In this document: positions 25,101 to 43,202 of the stretch, in pieces
Position numbering within the stretch: position 1 is the stretch's first letter
Layout of the letters: the number at the start of each line of letters is the position of its first letter
Source of the DNA: Nepenthes gracilis
Taxonomy: Eukaryota > Streptophyta > Magnoliopsida > Caryophyllales > Nepenthaceae
Assembly: GCA_033239525.1 (NCBI GenBank)
Contig: BSYO01000038.1
Span: forward strand, 6,513,041 to 6,577,040
Reading direction: 5' to 3'
Length of the DNA stretch: 64,000 bases
Program-made: the position numbers and the translations under genes
The notes under the pieces: generated by a model
Told to the model about the DNA's origin: nothing
The model's database searches: none
Seen by the model: the letters and a program-made list of their open reading frames with translations, nothing else

Positions 25101-25135
25101 GAAAAACGGGCGGACTACCTCAAGTGAGCCTGAAA

Positions 25136-32538
<7,403 letters not shown>

Positions 32539-33586
32539 TGAATAATTATCCCAATCAGGGGGATTGGTGAATTGCTACCCTTGATCCTTTGATTTTGCAG
32601 AATAATTCGAGATCATGTTGCTAGGATCTTGATATGTACCTGAGCATCATAGAAATAGTAGGTGGAAATGACACCTTTAGTTGTTCAATTTATAGTTTAG
32701 CCCTATTTCAGCTTTTGGAGTCATGTCTGTCATGAGATTAAATAGCCACCCTTTCAAGCTAGCTATTTTTCGAATATTTGGCATGAATTGATCCTTTGTG
32801 TTATCTTGTCATGCTCTTCTTCCCTCGTATGCTGGGGAATGGGAACCCTCAACCCCCCCCCCCCTCTTTTTGTTTTGTTCTAAAAGATCACTTTGCAATT
32901 CAGAAAATTTGAAGGGAATAAAAAAAAAATAACTTGAAAAAGTTTTCAAAATTCAGTTGATTTTTTCTTGAAATCTCCCCTTTCCCCCATGCTTTTTTGA
33001 AATTCAAATGAAGGGTTTGAAAGACTTACCCTGGTGGTGCCTGTTGAGGTAATTAAAAATAATAATAATAATAAATTTACTAGGCTCATCTCCTGTATAT
33101 GTAGTGTTTCTAATGGTGAACAAAACTTCTTAGTTGTGGGAAGATTTTCTATTTGGTACAATCACTATTCTTAAGCTGTTTGCTCGTGCGGTTTGAATTA
33201 TGATTAAGAGATGGATGAGTGCTGCTCTGAAATCCTAAAAGCACCATTAATCAGAGAGGCTTCACGATATCAGCTCAAGAGTGTTAAAATTTTTTAATGA
33301 AGAAATTTCTTTCTTTTTCAAAATAAGCATGGGCCAACTGAATTTTCCATTCTACGGTGACAGGGTTATATGAAGCCAATGTTTACGTTTTCCATTTTTA
33401 TAGGGTGGTTTATTCAGTAGCTGGTACATTGCGGTTTATCTAGTTTTAGTTGAATTGTTGTTTGAAACAAGGAAGATATTTCCGTTGGTGCGAACAATCT
33501 AAGAACCATCTAACAGAAAGCTATTTCTTTTTGAATTGTGTAATTAAAGTGGATGATGCCTTGTAATGAAATCAGATTGTTTTGAC
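32539..33586 (+). other. METTL4 3' UTR and downstream DNA
   Basis: No further gene. It contains a C10 run at about 32855-32864, an A9 run near 32920 and an ATA/AAT microsatellite near 33055-33073. No polyadenylation site could be assigned with certainty. Confidence 0.45.
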
Positions 33587-36500
33587 CTTAACTTCATTCA
33601 ACGGTTGAGCCACCATAGGCGGTAATTATTCCATTGAGTTCTTTTGACTATTAGCTGGTGGTTTAACATCGAAGTTAAAGCGATGATTTCACCTTTTGTT
33701 TTTTCATCACTAAAATTATCGTTTGCAACCCCAAATGCCTCAATTGGTATCGAGCTTTTGCTCAGATGGAGTGAAATTCTTACAAGAATGAAAACACATT
33801 TGCAAGACCTTAACTTTATTCAACGGTTGAGCCACCATAGGCGGTAATTATTCCATTGAGTTCTTTTGACTATTAGCTGGTGGTTTAACATCGAAGTTAA
33901 AGCGATGAATTCACCTTTTGTTTTTTCATCACTAAAATTATCGTTTGCAACCCCAAATGCCTCAATTGGTATCGAGCTTTTGCTCAGATGGAGTGAAATT
34001 CTTACAAGAATGAAAACACATTTGCAAGACCTTAACTTCATTCAACGGTTGAGCCACCATAGGTGGTAATTATTCCATTGAGTTCTTTTGACTATTAGCT
34101 GGTGGTTTAACATCGAAGTTAAAGCGATGAATTCACCTTTTGTTTTTTCATCACTAAAATTATCGTTTGCAACTCCAAATGCCTCAATTGGTATCGAGCT
34201 TTTGCTCGAGATGGAGTGAAATTCTTACAAGAATGAAAACACCGGTTTTGGTAATTATTCCATTGAGTTCTTTTGACTATTTGGTGGTTTAACATCGAAG
34301 TTAAAGCGATGAATTCACCTTTTGTTTTTCATCACTAAAATTATCGTTTGCAACCCCAAATGCCTCAATTTATCGAGCTTTTGCTCGGATGGGAGTGAAA
34401 TTCTTACAAGAATGAAAACACATTTGCAAGACCTTAACTTCATTCAACGGATGAGTCACCATAGGTGGTAATTATTCCATTGAGTTCTTTTGACTATTAG
34501 CTGGTGGTTTAACATCGAAGTTAAAGCGATGAATTCACCTTTTGTTTTTTCATCACTAAAATTATCGTTTGCAACCCCAAATGCCTCAATTGGTATCGAG
34601 CTTTTGCTCAGATGGAGTGAAATTCTTACAAGAATGAAAACACATTTGCAAGACCTTAACTTCATTCAACGGTTGAGCCACCATTGTAATTATTCCATTG
34701 AGTTCTTTTGACTATTAGCTGGTGGTTTAACATCGAAGTTAAAGCGATGAATTCACCTTTTGTTTTTTCATCACTAAAATTATCGTTTGCAACCCCAAAT
34801 GCCTCAATTGGTATCGAGCTTTTGCTCAGATGGAGTGAAATTCTTACAAGAATGAAAACACATTTGCAAGACCTTAACTTCATTCAACGGTTGAGCCACC
34901 ATAGGCGGTAATTATTCCATTGAGTTCTTTTGACTATTAGCTGGTGGTTTAACATCGAAGTTAAAGCGATGAATTCACCTTTTGTTTTTTCATCACTAAA
35001 ATTATCGTTTGCAACCCCAAATGCCTCAATTGGTATCGAGCTTTTGCTCAGATGGAGTGAAATTCTTACAAGAATGAAAAAACACATTCATTCAAGTCCA
35101 TAGGTGGTAATTATTCCATTGAGTTCTTTTGACTGGTTTAATTCAGTTGGATGCCCCATCACTAAAATTATCCCAAATCACCTGAACAAGGGTTGCTCGG
35201 ACATGAAATTCAAGAATGAAAACACATTTGCAAGACCTTAATCTGAGCCACCAGAGGGATAATTATTCCATTGAGTTCTTTTGACTATTAGCTGGTGGTT
35301 TAACAGAAGTTGATGAATTCACCTTTTGTTTTTTCATCACTAAAATTATGGCAACCCCAAATGCCTCAATTGGTATCGAGCTTTTGGGAGGAAATTCTTA
35401 CAAGAAGGAAAACACATTTGCAAGACCTTAACTTGCAATGAGCCACCATAGGTGGTAATTATTCCATTGAGTTCTTTTGACTATTAGCTGGTGGTTTAAA
35501 CTCAGTTGATTTCACCTTTTGTTTTTTCATCACTAAAATTATCGTTTGCAACCCCAAATTGGTATGGATGGAGTGAAATTTTACAAGAATTATAAAGATA
35601 ACTTAACGCAAAAATATTTAAAATTGAGTTCTTTTGACTATTAGCTGGTGGTTTAACTAAAAGATATTTTTATCACTATGGTGAAAATATCAAATTTGCA
35701 ACCCCAAATGACCTAAAAGCAATTAGATCATCCAGAAAAACATAAGAAGCTCACGGAAAGGAGTGAATTTTCTCCCAAAAACTACAAACAAGAGTTTCAT
35801 TTGAATTTAAATAACTAAGAAAGTTTAGCCACCTAGGTGGTAATTATTCCATTGAGTTCTTTTGACTATTAGCTGGTGGTTTAACATTAAAGCGATGAAT
35901 TCACCTTTTGTTTTTCATCACTAAAATTATCGTTTGCAACCCCAAATGCCTCAATTGGTATCGAGCTTTTGCTCGGATTGAACTTACAAGAATGAAAACA
36001 CATTTGCAAGGGTTGAGCCACCTCCGTGTAATTATTCCATTGAGTTCTTTTGACTATTAGTTGGTGGTTTAACATCGAAGTTAAAGCGAAACCTTTTGAT
36101 CACTAAAATTATCGTTTTGCAACCCCAAATGCCTCAATTGGTATCCTGCTCGGATGGGTGAAATTCTTACAAGAATGAAAACACATTTGCAAGACCTTAA
36201 CTTCATTCAACGGTTGAGCCACCAAGTAATTATTCCATTGAGTTCTTTTGACTATTATTTCGAAGTTTATTCACCTTTTGTTTTTTTCATCACTAAAATT
36301 TACGTTTGCAACCCCAAATGAGAGCTTTTGCTGATGGAGTGAAATTCTTACAAGAATGAAAACACATTTGCAAGACCTTAACTTCATTCAACGGATGAGC
36401 CACCATAGGTGGTAATTATTCCATTGAGTTCTTTTGACTATTATTTGGTGGTTTAACACATGAAGTTAAAGCGATGAATTTCACCTTTTGTTTTTCATCA

Positions 36501-37650
36501 CTAAAATTAAACCCCAAATGCCTCAATTGGTTGAAGCTTTTGCTCGGATGGAGTGAAATTCTTACAAGAATGAAAACACATTTGCAAGACCTTAACTTCA
36601 TTCAACGGTTGAGCCACCATAGGCGGTAATTATTCCATTGAGTTCTTTTGACACTGGTGGTTATCGAAGTTAAAGCGATGAATTCACCTTTTGTTTTTTT
36701 TTTCATCACTAAAATTATCGTTTGCAACCCCAAATGCCTCAATTGGTATCGAGCTTTTGCTCGAGATGGAGTGAAATTCTTACAAGAATGAAACACATTT
36801 GCAAGACCTTAACTTCATTCAACGGTTGAGCCACCATAGGCGGTAATTATTCCATTGAGTTCTTTTGACTATTAGCTGGTGGTTTAACATGAAGTTAAAG
36901 CGATGAATTCACCTTTTGTTTTTTCATCACTAAAATTATCGTTTGCAACCCCAAATGCCTCAATTGGTATCGAGCTTTTGCTCGGATGGAGTGAAATTCT
37001 TACAAGAATGAAAACACATTTGCAAGATACTTCTGAGCCACCTGTAATTATTCCATTGAGTTCTTTTGACTAAGTGGTGGTTTAACATCGAAGTTAAAGC
37101 GATGAATTCACCTTTTGTTTTTTCATCACCAAATGCCTCAATTGGTATAGCTTTTGCTCAGATGGAGGAAATTCTTACAAGAATGAAAACACATTTGCAA
37201 GACCTTAACTTCATTCAACGGATGAGCCACCATAGGTGGTAATTATTCCATTGAGTTCTTTGGACTATTAGCTGGTGGTTTAACATCGAAGTTAAAGCGA
37301 TGAATTCACCTTTTGTTTTTTCATCACTAAAATTATCGTTTGCAACCCCAAATGCCTCAATTGGTATCGAGCTTTTGCTCAGATGGAGTGAAATTCTTAC
37401 AAGAATAAAAACACATTTGCAAGACCTTAACTTCATTCAACGGATGAGCCACCATAGGCGGTAATTATTCCATTGAGTTCTTTTGACTATTAGCTGGTGG
37501 TTTAACATCGAAGTTAAAGCGATGAATTCACCTTTTATTTTTTCATCACTAAAATTATCGTTTGCAACCCCAAATGCCTCAATTGGTATCGAGCTTTTGC
37601 TCAGATGGAGTGAAATTCTTACAAGAATGAAAACACATTTGCAAGTCCTT
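33587..37650 (+). repeat. Tandem array of a 222-bp unit, about 20 full or partial copies
   Basis: GGTAATTATTCCATTGAGTT recurs at 33621, 33843, 34065, about 34250, 34467, 34685, 34907 and onward to about 37463. Intact units are exactly 222 bp and nearly identical (33621-33842, 33843-34064, 34685-34906). Each contains CTGGTGGTTTAACATCGAAG, CACCTTTTGTTTTTTCATCA, GCAACCCCAAATGCCTCAAT, CTTACAAGAATGAAAACACA and CTTCATTCAACGG. Many units between 34.2 and 37.2 kb carry short internal gaps. A 67-73-codon frame runs on each strand of every intact unit; since these frames simply repeat with the DNA and match nothing recognised, they are not annotated as genes. No transposon termini were recognised. Confidence 0.9.
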
Positions 37651-37881
37651 AAACCCATGAACCTGCATTCATGGATGCCCCATTTCCCATATCCCTCACC
37701 TGAACAAGGGTTCACATCAATTCCAGGGCAAATCCCAAAGAGATCTGAATCTGAGAGGGATAAAAATCTTGCCAGTGAATTTAGAAGTGAGTCGAACAAT
37801 GGTGGTGCTTATGGGAGGAGTAGGATAAGGGATTGCAATGCCAAAGTGGAAATCCATGAATTTGAAGGCAGTCTAAACTAA
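37648..37881 (+). CDS. Unrecognised exon-like ORF abutting the 222-bp array
   Basis: A frame open from the last repeat unit runs on into unique sequence (KPMNLHSWMPHFPYPSPEQ, then IPKRSESERDK, ending KVEIHEFEGSLN) and stops at 37879-37881. Composition is mixed and charged, unlike the AT-rich surroundings, so it looks like a real terminal exon or an exon fragment. The family was not recognised and no partner exons were found. The N-terminal part of the computed frame (37483-37647) is repeat unit and probably not coding. It could be a captured gene piece carried with the repeat, or chance. Confidence 0.3.
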   Translation, partial: LKPMNLHSWMPHFPYPSPEQGFTSIPGQIPKRSESERDKNLASEFRSESNNGGAYGRSRIRDCNAKVEIHEFEGSLN

Positions 37882-39430
37882 TTGATTTCATTGATTGGCT
37901 TCATTCGATGGAGAGTTTTTAATTATAAAGATGATAACGCAAAAAATATTTAAAATAGTTATCCTTAAACTAAAAAGATATGTTAGCTCATGGTGAGAAA
38001 ATATCAAATTTGCAAGAGCCAGAGACGTAAAAGCTAGAATTAGATCATAGAAAAAACATAAGAAGCTCACGGAAAGGAGATTTTCTCCCAAAAACTACAA
38101 ACAAGAGTTTCATTTGAATTTAAATAACCTAAGAAAGTTTAGCCTGTTAATAGAAGATTACATTGGGTAGTTTGAACTTCTACACGTGTTGCCTCCCGGG
38201 ATTCCGGCCACCGTACGACAAAGATCTGAGTTGACAGCACGGATCCTCTGGGTTTACTCGGACGAAATCTGTGCAATACACAAGAGATTTGGTTATTTTT
38301 GTTAGATTTAGTGGGAGTGATATGAGAGGAAGAGAGAGAGAGAATAACACGTGAAAATTTACGTGGAAAACCCTCCCTTGAATGAGAGAAGAAAAACCAC
38401 GGGACCTTGGGTCGAAAACGATTCCACTATCCTTAAACGGATTACAAGTGTTCAATTTTATAAAGGGAAAGTAAGCAGCTCAGAATTGTAAGTGGGGGTA
38501 TCTTGTCCCTTCCTTTGTTCTTGCTCTCTCTCTTAGGCACTGCTTATAGTATATGTGTGTAGATACTAGCTGTTTGATTTGCAAGTGTTGGCCAAGCCTC
38601 CCTTTTAGGTACTTAGATGAGGTATTTATAGTAGAGGATCTGCTCTTGAAATGAGCCCACGTGACGCTGGCGTGTGCAGGGAAGCCAGCCACCAACTCTG
38701 CTAATTTGGTGTGCTGTGCCAGACACGTTGCGTATAGCGTCATTCTTACAGTGATCGAGCGTGCTTTGCAGGTCATCATTTCCTATAGAGGTTGCGTGTT
38801 ATAGGAAATGCATGCTCCTTCGTAACAGTGAGACGTCTCAGCTGGCGCTCTCGGTCGTCCTGAGTTCCTTTCCTCTGTTCTGGCATTGTTGGAGTGTCGA
38901 AATATTCCTCGTCCTTAAAAAGACATCTTAGCCTTCGTCAAGTCTGCAGACTCGCGGAGTTAGATATTCTCGGACTGTAATTGGGAGCCTAACTCGTGAG
39001 AAGTCTTTGGGCTCTCAGAGTTGTGTCCTTAGCTTCATACATTCGGGGTCTTGTTGGAGATATTGGTCTCTCAAGGATTCTTCGAGTTTTCTAGACTGAG
39101 TTAGTCTCTCATGCCATCTTGGCCATTTGGGCTCCTTGAGAGGTTGGCCCATGTCTTCAGGCTCATAAGGCTAGCTTAATCTCTTGAGCCAAGTTAGGCT
39201 CTTGGGCCTCTTGAGCCAAGTTCTGCTCTTGGGCCTCTTGAGCCAAGTTAGGATGTCCTCGGGCCTCTTCGGCCAACTTAAATTCTTGGCCAAATCAACC
39301 TCGTGGGCCTCTTGGACCGTAGACTCAACCTTTTGGGCCGTTTTTTATGAACCCCGGGTACTAGGACCCATCAACATAAAATGCGGTATTCATGTTTCCC
39401 ATCTATTAAAATATAAATATCCTTTACGAT
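37882..39430. other. LTR-like, gene-free stretch
   Basis: No gene recognised. 38320-38420 holds TTTACGTGGAAAACCCTCCC and AAAAACCACGGGACC, phrases common in plant LTR elements and their untranslated regions. 38480-39170 is moderately GC-rich without a long frame. Possibly an old LTR in minus orientation; ends not found. Confidence 0.35.
39183..39300 (+). repeat. 27-bp tandem repeat
   Basis: CTTGAGCCAAGTTAGGCTCT plus TGGGCCT repeats about three times in tandem, then decays through CTTCGGCCAACTTAAATTCT. The period is a multiple of three, so the overlapping frame (LLGLLSQV repeats) is a by-product. Confidence 0.65.
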
Positions 39431-39848
39431 GTTGCTGAATCAGTAACATCACACCAGCAAATCATGAAGCAGAGCAGCAGAGATCAGTTCTGCAAGTGAA
39501 TTTTGCCCACGGCAGTAAAAATAAATCAGCAAAATTACATTTAGTTTCAGCAAACAGATTCATTTATCACATGCGCACATGCCTTAGCAAATACAGCATC
39601 AGCAAATGATGCATGAGATTTCCTTCAACAAAAGCAAATGTATCAGCAGAACAAACCAGCAGCATGACAGCGAGTATACCACCTGTTGTCATGAAAGTCA
39701 AGTTCACAGCAACTGCATCAGGTACAATCATGAAGAGATTATCATAGCAACATGCTGTCATACAACAATACAATATTAGAGCAACAGCAGCATGCAAGGA
39801 TTAATTCAAGGACCTGTCATATGATCCTGATCACAGCAACATCAAAGA

Positions 39849-40251
39849 TGATGCGTGCTTCACGGCGACGGCTAGCAAATCGGAGACAGAGGACGAGGTG
39901 TAACAGCCTGGTGAGTGGAGGAGAGGGGAGTTCAGGCAGAGAAAAACAGAGGGGGAACAAGAGATAAAGGAAAATCAAAGAGAGCAAAGGGAAAAGATTG
40001 ATGACTCAGAGAGAGAAACCGAGGACATAGTGAGAGGGAGAGAGAAAGAGAGACGAAAACACAGAAGAAGGGAAAACTATTCTTCCTCTCATTACTATTT
40101 CCATCAGCAGGATATATATAATGAACTAACTCGGTTGAAAACTAACCTGAAACTAACCAAAACATAATGAAATAACAGAAAATAGTATAAAATAACTGAA
40201 TAGGAAAAAAATTGAAAACAAAAAAGGGAAACTGAAATTAGGCCCATAATA
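39849..40251 (-). repeat. Left (3') LTR of the small minus-strand element
   Basis: Begins TGATGCGTGCTTCAC on the plus strand and includes a purine-rich stretch (about 39950-40080) and GGATATATATAATGAACTAA near 40100. It aligns with 41669-42054 with scattered changes. Confidence 0.7.
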
Positions 40252-40825
40252 TTATCATCTCCATCAAAAGAACCTTGTTCTTAATGTTGAGTGAGGGAGG
40301 GTCCAGACAATATTCAGCAATGGCTTCCTTGCCCAGACCACAAGTTTTGGAAACAACAGAGCCTTCCCCTGAACCAATCATGCACCGATCTTGAAAGTGT
40401 CGATGATTGAGCACTTTGAGCATCGATTTCATACTATCTGCAAGTAATCCATATGGAGTAGTGTTTTTATGGTCGTATGACATAAAGAAAGCCTCCGTTC
40501 CAGAGTGCACATTAACCCATACATGTGGTTCAAATGAAATTGCAAGTTTCGACATTATTTGAGTCTCAGGTGCGCTAAAGGAAGCACTTCCAAGATTTTC
40601 TTCATAACAATCATAGCCCTTCTCTTTCTCATCCTAGTCTACACTCCAAATGCGATTGAGGTCAACTCCTCTCCCATTTATCCTCTCGCATGGGTCTCCA
40701 TCGTCCATAAGTGTTCGGCCATTTAGATTTTCCCCGGGCACAATCTCTGTTTGCCCGTCTGTTTGTGGTTGGTAGAAACTACACGTGAACAGCAGCGTAA
40801 TGCCCTACGACTTAAAGATCTTGTG

Positions 40826-41293
40826 CTAGAGGTCAACACCCTGCAACCAAAATACTCCGTACCACACACCAACCAATTGAGGGTAACAGTAACTACAGCA
40901 ACCAAATTTGTCCCTCAACGGTGGGATCGATTTCTCTTTAAAGAGTCGATATTCGGTGAGGTGAACTCTGAGTGCACTATATGCCGTTTTCCTTAAGTAG
41001 CATGGACTTTCAGAATCATGGACATAAGCTACTATGTTGGGAGATGAAGATTGAACTTGAATGGAGGTAGAAGGAGGTTTTGGTGGTTCTGCGGAGATGT
41101 GTACTAGATGTTTCGAGAGTGGTAGGAGGGGGAGATGTGAGCACATCTCGCAGGTGTAACGATTTCGACATCGGTTAAAGCATGTGGAAATAAGGTTAGG
41201 GTTTGAGTTTGCGGCTGTGGAGTTGCAGTCGAAGGTGCCAGGAACGAAGTAAGGTTTGGAAGTAACGGTGGATTGACGGCTTGTAAAAGTCAT
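40826..41293 (-). CDS. Unrecognised ORF inside the small LTR element, Cys cluster
   Basis: 155 codons from ATG at 41293. It shows a Cys cluster CFNRCRNRYTCEMC (Cys 38, 42, 48, 51: CX3CX5CX2C), then a Ser/Pro-rich linker and further Cys pairs near the end (CCSYC). It lies between the gag-like start and the pol-like end of the element, where a gag zinc region is expected, but the spacing is not the CCHC knuckle. It may be a mutated gag, a captured sequence or chance. No family recognised. Confidence 0.25.
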   Translation of the reverse strand: MTFTSRQSTVTSKPYFVPGTFDCNSTAANSNPNLISTCFNRCRNRYTCEMCSHLPLLPLSKHLVHISAEPPKPPSTSIQVQSSSPNIVAYVHDSESPCYLRKTAYSALRVHLTEYRLFKEKSIPPLRDKFGCCSYCYPQLVGVWYGVFWLQGVDL

Positions 41294-41668
41294 GTCTCGA
41301 CGGGAAACAAGGGATGAAAAATAACAGCGAGGGATTCTGGAAATTGCCCAATGGTGGAAGTGTTAGAGGCAATTTCTGATGCGTATGGTTGTACGGTTGC
41401 TTTCAACTCCTATAACTCCTTCGACATTGCTGGTAAGCTAGGATTTCGTTCACTGTTGTTGAGCGATGGAAGGATGTCAGCAATGACGTGTTGCATTTGC
41501 TAGGTTGGGGAAGTAAGTGCTGCAATTCGTGTTGTATTTTGCTGAATGGTTGCCGCAGCTTCTTTCATCTCCTTCGACAACTTTGCAAAGGAAGTTTTGA
41601 GTGCCGTCAGCTCTTGTTATTCGTTCATCAACTCCATTTCCTTTACCTTGTCTCAATGAGAGTACCAA

Positions 41669-42054
41669 TGATGCGTGCTTCACAACGACGACTGATAAAT
41701 CGAAGTCGAAGACGAGGAGAGTGGGGGGAGAAAGGAGTTCAAGTAGAGGAAAACAGAGGAGGAACAAGGGATAGAGGAAAATTAGAGAGAGCAGAGGGAA
41801 AAAACAGATGACTTAGAAAGAGAGACTGAGGACACAGTGAGAGGGGGAGAGAGAGACGAAGACACAGAAGAAGGGAAAACTATTATTCCTCTCATTACTA
41901 TTCCTATCAGCTGGATATATATAGTAAACTAACTCAGTTAGAAATCAACTAAAAACTAACCAAAACAGAATAAAATAACAGAAAATAGAATAAAATAATC
42001 TAAGGGGGAAAAAATAGAAAATGAAAAGGGAAAATTAAAATTAGGCCTGTAACA
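41669..42054 (-). repeat. Right (5') LTR of the small minus-strand element
   Basis: Same order of motifs as 39849-40251: TGATGCGTGCTTCAC, GACGAGGAGAGTGG, AGAAGGGAAAACTATTATTC, GGATATATATAGTAAACTAA, TTAGGCCTGTAACA. Confidence 0.7.
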
Positions 42055-42689
42055 TTAAACCAAGAAGATGCTGAATTTTGTATTTATCTGTTATTCCTCT
42101 CATCATCATCGGATGTCATCATCGATCCAAGTGAAGCATAACGGCATCATTTCATTGGGTAATTATAGAATGCACATGAATCGGATATTAGAAGAAGCAC
42201 AATTTGTGCATTGTGCTTTCTAATGTTTCAACTTATTATACAAATGTAAATTTAGTTTTGATATATATTTGTGTTTTTTTGAATGGTTGAGATTAACCCG
42301 GGTAGTTTATTATCCAATGGTTTAATTGATTAGCAACTATTAAATAAGTAATTGATTTTCTGATTATAAAATTAAGTTCTGATTCATTCAATACATACAA
42401 ATAGCTCATAGAGCTGATAATTTACATGGTACTCTTCATTCCTCTATTTTTGTTCATGTGCTGCACTTCTATAAATTATGTTCCTCATTACTTCTATTTT
42501 GTTCGTGCGTTATTATTACTGATACAATAGCTTTTATTACACCATTTCACAAATCTGAAATACAGATCATCAAGCATCATGATTTGCTCTCACCATGATA
42601 GGAACTTCACCATCATTTTGGATTACCTGTTCCTCACACTTCTGCAAATTTTTCTCAGATTTGGAACCCCTCCAAACTCTAACATGGCA

Positions 42690-43202
42690 TTAAAGTTTGT
42701 TTCTAACATGGCATCAGAGCTGGTTTCTGACTTTTTTCTACATGGATTGGACAAAGAAGTTTTTAATGTTGTTGAATTACATGAGTATTGATCTTTATTG
42801 ATGCTTGAAAGCTTTATTTGAAAGTTAAAAAGCAGCTCAAGTATGGATGGTAGAAACCTCTAAACTTCAACAGAAATGAACATATTTTCAAGGGAATGGC
42901 TCATTTTCTAAGGCTGAAACTTCCAGCACTGGTGCCAAGAAAGATGAGCAAAATAAGGTTTCTGAATTACAACAAGGCCACCCGTCCTTCAAATGCTTCA
43001 AGTCTCATGGTTATGACCATCACTAATCTGACCGTTCAGATAGAAGAAAAATGCATATCAAAGAGATCCAGCAAATTGATGATGAAATGGAGCAAGAATG
43101 ACACAATTTGGAAACAACCGATGAGACAACTGACGAAGAGGATGCTGAATTTTTCCCAAGGTAATTATATTGTATACTGTGTCAAAGGTAATTCTATACC
43201 TT
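42690..43202 (+). pseudogene. Ty3/gypsy gag remnant
   Basis: MASELVSDFFLHGLDKEVFNVVELHEY (residues in two short runs: SDFFLHGLDKEV and VFNVVELHEY) matches the gypsy gag segment usually reading FLxGLxxEIxxVVELxxY. After a frame break, SFSKAETSS and HPSFKCFKSHGYDHH near 42900-43035 correspond to the linker and a damaged CCHC knuckle (family CFKCxGxGHxxxxC). The tail is acidic (DDEMEQE, TDEEDAEFFP). The flanks do not yield the rest of the element. Confidence 0.6.

Larger units (their letters stand above)
39849..42054 (-). mobile_element. Small LTR retroelement with about 400-bp LTRs, minus orientation
   Basis: Two diverged direct repeats, 39849-40251 and 41669-42054, enclose about 1.4 kb. Read on the minus strand the LTR is TGTTACAGGCC...GCACGCATCA (TG...CA). 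Next to the right-hand LTR is TTGGTACTCTCATTGAGACA, a candidate but untypical PBS, and next to the left-hand LTR the purine-rich GGAGATGATAA is a candidate PPT. The internal start encodes a coiled-coil-like gag N-terminus (LTALKTSFAKLSKEMKEAA, near 41610); the internal end reads LNIKNKVLLMEM, similar to the LEDKV-type end of gypsy polyproteins. RT and integrase are absent, so it is a non-autonomous deletion derivative. No convincing TSD. Confidence 0.65.

Noticed and set aside
25124..25135. A GTG codon 12 bases upstream of the METTL4 ATG as start
   Set aside because: Plant nuclear genes normally start at ATG; MAGSEKNN at 25136 is in frame and sufficient.
33587..37650. Regular repeats that could suggest a CRISPR array or a multi-copy gene family
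   Set aside because: Units are 222 bp with no spacers, and the host is a plant; the frames repeat on both strands with the DNA and match no known family.
39184..39438. 84-codon frame with LLGLLSQV repeats
   Set aside because: Product of the 27-bp tandem repeat, whose period is a multiple of three.
42711..42722. TGGCATCAGAGC, close to an initiator Met tRNA primer binding site
   Set aside because: It lies inside the gag reading frame (MASELVSDFF) with no LTR end before it, so the match is most likely chance.
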